Part shown: piece after piece, positions 1 through 5,632 of the stretch
Position numbering within the stretch: position 1 is the stretch's first letter
Layout of the letters: each line of letters opens with the position of its first letter
Source of the DNA: Clostridiaceae bacterium
GTDB lineage: Bacteria > Bacillota > Clostridia > Oscillospirales > Acutalibacteraceae
Length of the DNA: 15,456 nucleotides
Direction: 5' to 3'
Assembly: GCA_904501895.1 (NCBI GenBank)
Contig: CAJGCX010000031.1
Span: forward strand, 1-15,456
Program-made: the position numbers and the translations under genes
Notes under the pieces: generated by a model
Seen by the model: the letters and a program-made list of their open reading frames with translations, nothing else
Databases searched by the model: none
Told to the model about the DNA's origin: nothing

Positions 1-101
1 AAAACGAAGAAATATTTACCGCTGTTATTTCGACCCTGCATCTTTTTAAGTCTTTTGATTTCCTTTTGCTCACTAAGGGATGTTTTATCAGTTATTTTCA
101 T
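1..101 (-). CDS. N-terminal fragment of an unrecognised protein (runs off the window)
   Basis: An open frame reads from an ATG at 101 to the left edge without a stop, giving 33 residues that begin MKITDKTSLSEQKEIKRLKK and end KYFFV. The start is chosen because an AAAGGGG ribosome binding site lies 8 bases upstream (110-116); the upstream in-frame ATG at 117-119 has no such site and would fall almost at the predicted transcription start. A full-consensus promoter (126-154) drives it, so the gene is probably expressed independently of the gene at 192-1229. The N-terminus is short, charged and lysine-rich, with no signal peptide. I do not recognise the family; the fragment is too short to assign a function. 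Confidence 0.6.
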   Translation of the reverse strand, partial: MKITDKTSLSEQKEIKRLKKMQGRNNSGKYFFV

Positions 102-125
102 TATCAATTCCCCTTTCATAGCTTA

Positions 126-154
126 ATTATAAATAAGAAAACAGGACCTGTCAA
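126..154 (-). promoter_or_regulatory. Sigma-A promoter for the partial gene at 1-101
   Basis: On the minus strand TTGACA (149-154), a 17-base spacer and TATAAT (126-131) match both consensus hexamers at all positions. The predicted start near 119 gives a leader of about 18 bases containing only the ribosome binding site. The -35 hexamer sits in the loop and 3' arm of the terminator hairpin at 139-172, so promoter and terminator share DNA. Confidence 0.8.
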
Positions 155-172
155 CAAAGACGGGTCCTGTTT
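131..172 (-). terminator. Intrinsic terminator of the gene at 192-1229
   Basis: A 14-bp stem (139-152 with 159-172, one wobble pair) closes a 6-base loop and is followed on the minus strand by TTTTCTTATTT. It lies 20 bases past the stop of the membrane-anchored protein, in the right orientation to end its transcript. Confidence 0.85.
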
Positions 173-191
173 GCTAATAAACTTTTTAAAA

Positions 192-1229
192 TTATCCCTT
201 AAAGCCACCGTTAAGTGTAACGATAAAGTCGATAACTGATGTTGCTACATTTACAGGTACAGTCACACCAAATGCTGAGATTGTAAGGTCTCTGAGTGTA
301 ACGTCAACATAATAGCTCCATGTACCGTTAACAATAATACCACTGCTGTTAATAGCAACCTTAACAATAGGATTTCTGTAATGAAGTGTACAGTTTTCAT
401 CCTTCAAGTCAGTTTTAACACCGAGAGATTCAAACTGTCCGATAACATTATCAATATCACCCACAACAGAAATAGCATGGCCAACTGAACCACTATACAT
501 ATTTCCGTTGCCCTTATCAACCTGCTCCTTCATCTTCATTTCGATAACAATGTTGCTACCGCTCTTATAAGCACGTGCAGACTGAACATCAGATACTACA
601 AGATTCTGATGACCGCCTGTGATACCCTTAACATCACCTGAATTGTTTGAAAGTGCAGTTTTCATAACACTTTCTGTCATACTTAATAAGCTATCGTTAA
701 CACCAGGAGCCTTAAGAGAACCATCACGCATAGTCATAACCTGCTGTGAAGTTACACTGTTGTGTGTTCTTGCTGCAGCATGTCTGTATGTTTCAACAAT
801 CTGTGCAACAGTCCACTGTGTAGGGTCATCTGACTGCTGTGAAGAGTCATTTCCTGATTGTGGAGCATTCTGTGTATCATCCTGATTTAAATCAGGTAAG
901 TCATTTGAATTATTATTTCCTGTGAAATCGTCAAATGATGGTGCTGAGCCTTCTTCAAGAACAATCTGTCCGCTTTCTATAAGGTAATTATAGTAATTGA
1001 ACATCTGCTCATAATAATCACTTTCAGCCTCAAGATTTGCTATTCTCATACTCATTGAGAAAAACTGTGCTGCAGAGAAAATTGCCACAAATAAAACAGC
1101 AATAGCAAGAACAACTGCAATAATCTTCTTTGGATTTACGGGTTTTTTCACTTTCTTAGGCTTTGCCGGTTGAACAGGCTGAGCAGGTGCCTGTGGTTCA
1201 ATAGGCTGCATAGGTTCCATATTTTCCAT
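192..1229 (-). CDS. Membrane-anchored protein with an extracellular domain of unknown function
   Basis: The 345-residue product has a proline/lysine-rich cytoplasmic N-terminus (residues 1-35), one transmembrane helix (about 36-57), a short heptad-like segment (about 63-86), a Ser/Asn/Asp/Gln-rich linker (about 95-135) and a C-terminal domain (about 136-345). The helix lacks a lipobox or clear cleavage site and follows lysines, so an uncleaved anchor with the C-terminus outside is inferred. The C-terminal domain is clearly homologous to that of the lipoprotein at 4685-5566; both carry GITGG, SGSVGHAI, VGDI, NP-VKV, IVNGTW and NGGFK in the same order. An AGGAGG site (1238-1243) 8 bases upstream supports the start. 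It has its own promoter (1262-1290) and terminator (131-172), so it is monocistronic. I do not recognise the domain family and give no function. Confidence 0.85.
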   Translation of the reverse strand: MENMEPMQPIEPQAPAQPVQPAKPKKVKKPVNPKKIIAVVLAIAVLFVAIFSAAQFFSMSMRIANLEAESDYYEQMFNYYNYLIESGQIVLEEGSAPSFDDFTGNNNSNDLPDLNQDDTQNAPQSGNDSSQQSDDPTQWTVAQIVETYRHAAARTHNSVTSQQVMTMRDGSLKAPGVNDSLLSMTESVMKTALSNNSGDVKGITGGHQNLVVSDVQSARAYKSGSNIVIEMKMKEQVDKGNGNMYSGSVGHAISVVGDIDNVIGQFESLGVKTDLKDENCTLHYRNPIVKVAINSSGIIVNGTWSYYVDVTLRDLTISAFGVTVPVNVATSVIDFIVTLNGGFKG

Positions 1230-1261
1230 AGTAAAGTCCTCCTGAATACATATATGTATTT

Positions 1262-1290
1262 ATTTTACTATAATTATATTTCTTTGTCAA
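1262..1290 (-). promoter_or_regulatory. Sigma-A promoter for the gene at 192-1229
   Basis: On the minus strand TTGACA (1285-1290), a 17-base spacer and TAAAAT (1262-1267) lie about 30 bases upstream of the start codon. It is divergent from the tRNA promoter at 1399-1427, about 110 bp away; the AT-rich DNA between them shows no other feature I can support. Confidence 0.7.
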
Positions 1291-1398
1291 TGATAAAGCA
1301 TCTTTAAACACAGTAAATTGTTTTTATTATAGAATTTATTTTTTTCTTTCTTAAATATCGATAATTAAAAATTATTTAAGAAAACAATCAAAAAGCTA

Positions 1399-1427
1399 TT
1401 GACAACAAAAGCAAAAATGTATATAAT
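1399..1427 (+). promoter_or_regulatory. Consensus promoter of the tRNA operon
   Basis: TTGACA (1399-1404), a 17-base spacer and TATAAT (1422-1427) match the sigma-A consensus perfectly, 19 bases upstream of the first tRNA. Full-consensus promoters are expected for stable RNA genes. Confidence 0.9.
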
Positions 1428-1446
1428 ACTTTAGCAACCGTGTTAA

Positions 1447-1523
1447 GGGCCAATAGCTCAGTTGGTTAGAGCATCCGGCTCATAACCGGACGGTCCGGGG
1501 TTCGAGTCCCTGTTGGCCCACCA
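1447..1523 (+). tRNA. tRNA with anticodon CAT (elongator Met, or Ile2 after lysidine modification)
   Basis: The sequence folds as a complete cloverleaf: acceptor stem GGGCCAA (1447-1453) pairs with TTGGCCC (1513-1519), A1520 is the discriminator, and CCA is encoded at 1521-1523. The anticodon arm TCCGG-CTCATAA-CCGGA gives anticodon CAT. The G1-C72 pair argues against initiator tRNA. The anticodon stem resembles some Ile2 tRNAs, in which the C is modified to lysidine to read AUA, so Met and Ile2 cannot be separated by eye. It is first in an operon with tRNA-Trp, 22 bases before it. Confidence 0.92.
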
Positions 1524-1545
1524 TTATCGGTTGCAAAGTGAATAT

Positions 1546-1621
1546 AGGGGTATAGCTCAGTTGGTAGAGCAGCGGTCTCCAAAACCGCGTGCCGTGGGTT
1601 CGAATCCTACTGCCCCTGCCA
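1546..1621 (+). tRNA. tRNA-Trp (anticodon CCA)
   Basis: The acceptor stem AGGGGTA (1546-1552) pairs with TGCCCCT (1611-1617, one wobble), G1618 is the discriminator and CCA is encoded at 1619-1621. The anticodon arm GCGGT-CTCCAAA-ACCGC gives anticodon CCA, decoding UGG. It is the second gene of the tRNA operon and is followed directly by an intrinsic terminator. Its last 24 bases recur exactly at 1782-1805. Confidence 0.95.
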
Positions 1622-1622
1622 A
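1599..1622 (+). repeat. 24-bp direct repeat, copy 1 (T-loop to CCA end of tRNA-Trp)
   Basis: This is the 3' end of the intact tRNA-Trp from the T-loop TTCGAATCC through CCA plus one A. It is identical to 1782-1805; the two copies lie 183 bp apart in the same orientation. Confidence 0.9.
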
Positions 1623-1624
1623 GT

Positions 1625-1663
1625 AAAAAGACGGATGTCGCAAGATGTCCGTTTTTTATTTTT
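1625..1663 (+). terminator. Terminator 1 of the tRNA operon
   Basis: ACGGATGTC (1631-1639) pairs with GATGTCCGT (1644-1652), including two G-U wobbles, around a GCAA loop. The 3' arm runs into a T-rich tract (TTTTTTATTTTT). It begins four bases after the encoded CCA of tRNA-Trp. Confidence 0.88.
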
Positions 1664-1680
1664 GATTTAGAATAATTGAA

Positions 1681-1772
1681 GGATGAGAACCCGTAGGGTT
1701 TTGGCGTTAAGAAAATGATATAGTATATCATTTTTAGCCAAAAGCACAACGCAAATCCCAATTTGCGTTGTG
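1681..1772. repeat. tRNA-associated structured element, copy A
   Basis: A run of three hairpins lies downstream of terminator 1. Hairpin I pairs AACCC (1688-1692) with GGGTT (1696-1700). Hairpin II has a 10-bp stem (1712-1721 with 1725-1734) around the triloop AGT, flanked by GCGTTAAG on the left and TAGC on the right, with TTGGC (1701-1705) also able to pair with GCCAA (1737-1741). Hairpin III is a perfect 12-bp stem (1745-1756 with 1761-1772) around CCCA. The same order, flanks and triloop recur in copy B (14889-14985). No credible reading frame is present. It could be a mobile repeat, a structured RNA, or both. Confidence 0.7.
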
Positions 1773-1781
1773 AATTTAGCA

Positions 1782-1805
1782 TTCGAATCCTACTGCCCCT
1801 GCCAA
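1782..1805 (+). pseudogene. 24-bp direct repeat, copy 2 (orphan tRNA-Trp 3' end)
   Basis: This exactly repeats the final 24 bases of tRNA-Trp (1599-1622) with no 5' half attached: the bases before it belong to hairpin III of the structured element and a short spacer. It is therefore either the remnant of a second tRNA-Trp gene or one side of an insertion that duplicated the tRNA 3' end. A terminator resembling terminator 1 follows it. Confidence 0.85.
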
Positions 1806-1845
1806 AAATAAAACGGATACCGTTAGGTGTCCGTTTTATTTTTGT
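1806..1845. terminator. Terminator 2, likely shared by convergent transcripts
   Basis: A 14-bp stem (1808-1821 with 1826-1839, one wobble) closes a GTTA loop, with T-rich tracts in both directions. It sits 9 bases past the stop codon of the minus-strand membrane protein, so it probably ends that transcript as well as any read-through from the tRNA operon. Its stem shares ACGGAT and TGTCCGTTTT with terminator 1, as expected if tRNA end and terminator were duplicated together. Confidence 0.8.
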
Positions 1846-1854
1846 GTAATCGGT

Positions 1855-2697
1855 TTAATCCCCTACTCTTTTCTGTATATAGAATATAATTGGTTTTTCA
1901 TTTTCAATTACTTTATGATTTTTGTTCTCTATGAAGCAGACATAAATCCATTTACTTAAAGTTAAATATGGTACTGTGTAGAATATGGGAATTATGAAAA
2001 CACAAGAAGAAATCCAACCAAGGAGAGAAAGACAATAAACAGAATATTCTACGCTATGATTTCCCATACCCTCAATGCTTTTTGCAATTATTCTTAACGG
2101 ATTACGTTCTTTTTCTGTGAAAATAATATGTGTTGTCAGTGCATATCGTTTTGATGTCACAAATAAAAATACAGCACCTATTACAAACAAGATTGCAGAC
2201 GACACAAATAATGTGAGATTTACATTAAAGCCATAGGATTCATATCTGTAGCTATATATAAGCAATATTGACACAGCAATACATGGCAGAAAATACAAAG
2301 CACCAACGCCCAATATCAATAGCACTTTTATAATTGTCACACCTAAAAACGAGTTATACTGTGAGAATGTAAGACATCTCATACACCTTAAAAATGAAGT
2401 TTTCTTCCCAATTGATCTTTTATAAAAATACATCTGTGATGAAAGACTTATCCATTTCCACAAGCATAATGAACATAAAATTGAAAATATTATCAACGAC
2501 AGACGAATAGCTTCTGAATATAGCAATAAATTTTCAGGAAGCTTTAAATCTGTCGATTTTATTATTTCCGTGAAATAATAATTCAGAATTGTGAGTAAAC
2601 TAATAGTGAAAAAAGGTAGCGCACCAGCAAGGAAAAATCTGAAATTATTCTTAAGCATTTTCCTTTTGGCACTGAGCTTTAAGCAGGTTATTTCCAT
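1855..2697 (-). CDS. Multi-pass membrane protein, possibly DUF975-like
   Basis: The 280-residue product has about five to six hydrophobic segments, with positively charged loops between them. The C-terminal part has a leucine/serine-rich helix containing LSLLGW, then a hydrophobic stretch ending PYLTLSKWIYVCF. That order (LS-x-LGW, helix, PY, then a Tyr-rich amphipathic segment) recalls DUF975 integral membrane proteins of Firmicutes, but this is a resemblance by eye only. The start is placed at the ATG at 2697 because AAAGGAGG lies 8 bases upstream; the longer frame starting at 2730 would contain this site inside the gene. The gene is divergent from glmS, with 47 bp between start codons, and ends at terminator 2. 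No catalytic motif is visible and the function is unknown. Confidence 0.75.
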   Translation of the reverse strand: MEITCLKLSAKRKMLKNNFRFFLAGALPFFTISLLTILNYYFTEIIKSTDLKLPENLLLYSEAIRLSLIIFSILCSLCLWKWISLSSQMYFYKRSIGKKTSFLRCMRCLTFSQYNSFLGVTIIKVLLILGVGALYFLPCIAVSILLIYSYRYESYGFNVNLTLFVSSAILFVIGAVFLFVTSKRYALTTHIIFTEKERNPLRIIAKSIEGMGNHSVEYSVYCLSLLGWISSCVFIIPIFYTVPYLTLSKWIYVCFIENKNHKVIENEKPIIFYIQKRVGD

Positions 2698-2744
2698 TTT
2701 CACTGCCTCCTTTTTCATTATTATTGACACAAGGAGATTTGTTT

Positions 2745-4562
2745 ATGTGTGGAATTATGGGTTTTGCAGGTAAAAGCAAGGCTTCAGAAATACTTATTGA
2801 AGGTTTACGACGACTTGAATACCGTGGATATGACTCCTCAGGAATTGCAGTTTCAAATGACGATATCATCGTAATAAAGGAAAAGGGCAAAATTGATATA
2901 TTAGAGAAATCCGTCAATGAAATTAATCCCCAGGGAAACATTGGAATCGGTCACACAAGGTGGGCTACACACGGAATTCCCGATAAAACAAACGCTCATC
3001 CACACACATCAATGAATGGTGTTGTTACACTTGTCCATAACGGTATTATTGAGAATTATATAGATATTAAAAGTGACCTAATTGGTAAAGGTTACGCTTT
3101 TAAGTCGCAGACAGATACAGAGATTATTGCACAGCTTTTTGATTACCTTTTTGATGGTGATGCAATAAGCACAATGATAAAAACTGCTGAAAGACTAAAG
3201 GGGTCTTATGCTATTGCAATGCTTGTAAATGGCTTTGAAGATAAAATATTTGCTATGAAAAAAGATAGTCCTTTAATTATCGGAATCGGTGAAAATGAAA
3301 ATTATCTTGCTTCAGATATTCCTGCAATTCTGCCATACACAAAGGATTGCTATATTGTTAACGACAATGAATTTATTGAAATCAGTAATAATGAAATAAA
3401 GGTTTACAATGATTGTAAAATCGAAAAAGAATTTTGTGTTAAAACAATTGATTTGGGCATTGAAACTACTGAAAAAGACGGTTATGATTCATTTTTAGCC
3501 AAGGAAATTTTTGAGCAACCAAAAGCTGTAAAAAATACTATTTCTCCTCTTATTAAAGATAAGAAAATCGTTTTACCATTTGATTTTCCTGATAATTTCG
3601 TTGAAAAGCTTAACAGAATTTATATTGTTGCTTGCGGTAGTGCTTATCACGTTGGAATGACTGCAAAATACATTATTGAGGATATGGTAAAAATCCCTGT
3701 TATTGTGGATATTGCAAGTGAATTCAGATACAGAAACCCTGTTATCCACAAAAATGACCTTTGTATTTTCATAAGTCAATCAGGGGAAACTGCTGACACC
3801 CTTGCTTCCTTACGCAAGGCAAAAGAGAAAGGTGCATTCACATTATCAATTGTCAATGCGCCATACAGCACAATTTCAAGAGAAAGTGATGCTGTCATAT
3901 ACACAAATGCAGGTGTTGAAATGGCAGTTGCCACAACAAAAGCACTTTCCTCTCAATTAGCAGTAATTTATATCCTTTCAGCATATTTTGCAAAGATAAA
4001 AAATCTGTTATCTGATAATGAGTTAATGGATTTTGTAACAGAAATACAAGCTTTGCCTGAAAAAATTGCGAAAACTATTGAATGTAATAATTCTACAAGG
4101 GAGTTAGCAAAGTACATTTCCACAAAGGAGCATATTTTCTTTATTGGTCGTGGGATTGACTATCCTATCTGCCTTGAAGGTGCATTGAAGCTTAAGGAAA
4201 TATCGTATATTCATTGTGAAGGCTATGGTGCTGGAGAATTAAAGCACGGTACAATTTCTCTCATTGAAGATGGCACAATAGTAATTGCCCTTGTTACAGA
4301 TAAAGTACTATATGAAAAAATGATTTCAAATATAAAAGAGGTCAAATCCCGTGGTGCTTTCGTCATAGCAATTGTAAATGAAAACATGAGTGATATTGTG
4401 GAAATTGCTAATAAGGTCATTTATATTCCTGATACAATAAAGAGTCTTTCACCGTCTGTTTCAGTTATACCCTTGCAACTTTTAGCGTATCACACCACGA
4501 AAGAAAAGCGCTTTGATGTTGATAAACCACGAAATCTTGCAAAAAGCGTTACGGTAGAATAA
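2745..4562 (+). CDS. glmS: Glutamine--fructose-6-phosphate aminotransferase (isomerising)
   Basis: GlmS makes glucosamine-6-phosphate from fructose-6-phosphate and glutamine, the first step toward UDP-GlcNAc and peptidoglycan. The 605-residue product has the family's normal length. An N-terminal class II glutaminase domain (about 2-220) starts MCGIMGFAG, with Cys2 exposed after Met removal as nucleophile, then RRLEYRGYDSSG, GHTRWATHG, HNGIIENY and QTDTE. Two SIS domains follow (about 290-420 and 455-590), with CGSAYHVG, SQSGETADT, VATTKA and LKLKEISYIHCEGYGAGELK. The C-terminus DVDKPRNLAKSVTVE carries the sugar-binding Lys600. The ATG at 2745 is chosen because it directly precedes the catalytic Cys and follows AAGGAGA; an upstream in-frame TTG at 2724 would bury Cys2. 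The 47-bp gap to the divergent gene leaves no room for the glmS ribozyme known from many Firmicutes. Confidence 0.97.
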   Translation: MCGIMGFAGKSKASEILIEGLRRLEYRGYDSSGIAVSNDDIIVIKEKGKIDILEKSVNEINPQGNIGIGHTRWATHGIPDKTNAHPHTSMNGVVTLVHNGIIENYIDIKSDLIGKGYAFKSQTDTEIIAQLFDYLFDGDAISTMIKTAERLKGSYAIAMLVNGFEDKIFAMKKDSPLIIGIGENENYLASDIPAILPYTKDCYIVNDNEFIEISNNEIKVYNDCKIEKEFCVKTIDLGIETTEKDGYDSFLAKEIFEQPKAVKNTISPLIKDKKIVLPFDFPDNFVEKLNRIYIVACGSAYHVGMTAKYIIEDMVKIPVIVDIASEFRYRNPVIHKNDLCIFISQSGETADTLASLRKAKEKGAFTLSIVNAPYSTISRESDAVIYTNAGVEMAVATTKALSSQLAVIYILSAYFAKIKNLLSDNELMDFVTEIQALPEKIAKTIECNNSTRELAKYISTKEHIFFIGRGIDYPICLEGALKLKEISYIHCEGYGAGELKHGTISLIEDGTIVIALVTDKVLYEKMISNIKEVKSRGAFVIAIVNENMSDIVEIANKVIYIPDTIKSLSPSVSVIPLQLLAYHTTKEKRFDVDKPRNLAKSVTVE

Positions 4563-4619
4563 GGATAATAAAACCACCTTATTTCTATTTTCCCAGTTTT
4601 TATGTTGAATTATAATTTG

Positions 4620-4649
4620 TTGACAAAGTGAAATGGAATTTGGTATTAT
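4620..4649 (+). promoter_or_regulatory. Sigma-A promoter for the lipoprotein gene
   Basis: TTGACA (4620-4625), an 18-base spacer and TATTAT (4644-4649) place transcription start near 4656, about 30 bases before the ATG at 4685. This excludes longer starts near 4628. No convincing terminator for glmS is seen between 4563 and 4619. Confidence 0.75.
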
Positions 4650-4684
4650 ATCCTCATAACAGATTTTATATCAGGGTGATGAAA

Positions 4685-5566
4685 ATGAATTTCAAAAGGT
4701 TATTAGCATTAATTCTTGCGCTTGTTATGATTTTCACTTTAGTTGGTTGTGGAAAGGATGAAAATCCACAGGTTTCTGATGAAAGCACCACAGAAGAAAT
4801 AGTAGAGGACGCTGTTGAAGATATTACTGATAATATTAAAGATACTGATGAAACAGAGGCTACTGACGAAAATGAAGAGTCAACTACTGAGATTGAAGAC
4901 GAGGAAATTACCTCAGGTGAAAGTGATGAAGAAAAGCCTCTTTCCAATGACCCAGTGGAATGGTCAAAGGAGCAGATAGTTGAGGAATACAAGAAGGCTG
5001 CAAATGCTTCACACAAGGATACTAAAACAAAGCACGAGGTTCTTATTAAGGATATTTCAGTCAACAATGGTCAGTTTGAGGGCTTCTTTGATTTCATTAT
5101 GTCAATTATGTCAAAATTCCTTGAAAAAAACACAGAGGATAAGGACGGAATTACAGGTGGATACAACGACCTTACTGCAGATGATGTAAAATCTGCAAAG
5201 GCATACAAGGTTGATGACAAAATTGCCATCGAGCTTGTTATGAAGGACCAGGTTTCAGGTATGAAGGAGCCTGCAAACAGCGGTAGCGTTGGCCACGCAA
5301 TTACAACTGTCGGTGACATCAGCGATGTTGTAAATCAGTTCAAGGATTTGGGACTCCCTCTTGAACTTAACGAAAAAGCAACAAAGATTTATTACACAAA
5401 CCCTACTGTCAAGGTTTTGATTGATGACGGAAAAATCGTAAACGGAACATGGAAATACACTGTCGAAATACGAATGGATGATTACAAGGCATTCGGTAAG
5501 GATGTTAAGACAACATCAATTATTATGGATAATATTCTTACAGTAAACGGTGGCTTCAAGAAATAA
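4685..5566 (+). CDS. Lipoprotein with the same extracellular domain as the protein at 192-1229
   Basis: The 293-residue product begins with a lipoprotein signal peptide: MNFKRL, a hydrophobic core (residues 7-20) and the lipobox LVGC with Cys22 as the predicted lipidated residue. A very acidic Asp/Glu/Thr-rich linker (about 23-88) spaces the C-terminal domain (about 89-293) from the membrane. That domain shares GITGG, SGSVGHAI, VGDI, YYTNPTVKV, IVNGTW and the terminal NGGFK with the protein at 192-1229, in the same order. The ATG at 4685 is preceded by AGGGTG 6 bases upstream and gives a standard signal peptide; an ATG two codons earlier is possible but less well spaced. The gene has its own promoter and ends at a bidirectional terminator. 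The domain is not one I recognise; a cell-surface role is inferred from the anchor only. Confidence 0.88.
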   Translation: MNFKRLLALILALVMIFTLVGCGKDENPQVSDESTTEEIVEDAVEDITDNIKDTDETEATDENEESTTEIEDEEITSGESDEEKPLSNDPVEWSKEQIVEEYKKAANASHKDTKTKHEVLIKDISVNNGQFEGFFDFIMSIMSKFLEKNTEDKDGITGGYNDLTADDVKSAKAYKVDDKIAIELVMKDQVSGMKEPANSGSVGHAITTVGDISDVVNQFKDLGLPLELNEKATKIYYTNPTVKVLIDDGKIVNGTWKYTVEIRMDDYKAFGKDVKTTSIIMDNILTVNGGFKK

Positions 5567-5580
5567 TTTCATAAGGTGAC

Positions 5581-5630
5581 AAAAAAAGCTGACTGAAAAG
5601 AAAAATCAGTCAGCTTAATTTTTTATTTAA
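5581..5630. terminator. Bidirectional terminator between convergent genes
   Basis: An 11-bp perfect stem, AAGCTGACTGA (5586-5596) with TCAGTCAGCTT (5606-5616), is preceded by an A-run and followed by a T-rich run. It can therefore terminate both the lipoprotein transcript and the convergent flavoprotein transcript. Confidence 0.88.
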
Positions 5631-5632
5631 TT

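Noticed and set aside
1447..1523. Initiator tRNA-fMet assignment for the CAT tRNA
   Set aside because: The acceptor has a G1-C72 pair, not the C1-A72 mismatch of bacterial initiators, and the anticodon stem lacks three consecutive G-C pairs in the initiator pattern.
1480..1782. A 100-codon minus-strand open frame across both tRNA genes
   Set aside because: It is antisense to tRNA sequence; peptide stretches such as GSRIRTHGTRFWRPL are the known artefact of translating tRNA complements. It also has no ribosome binding site.
2725..2730. TTGACA just upstream of glmS as a -35 hexamer
   Set aside because: A matching -10 would fall inside the glmS coding sequence, downstream of the start codon.
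2698..2745. glmS ribozyme upstream of glmS
   Set aside because: The interval is far too short and holds two ribosome binding sites; no ribozyme core was recognised.
2651..2941. Minus-strand open frame across the glmS start
   Set aside because: It is a shadow of glmS, whose frame is fully supported by family motifs.
4666..5067. Serine-rich minus-strand open frame opposite the lipoprotein
   Set aside because: Its Ser/Val-rich product is the complement of the acidic Asp/Glu/Thr linker codons of the lipoprotein gene.
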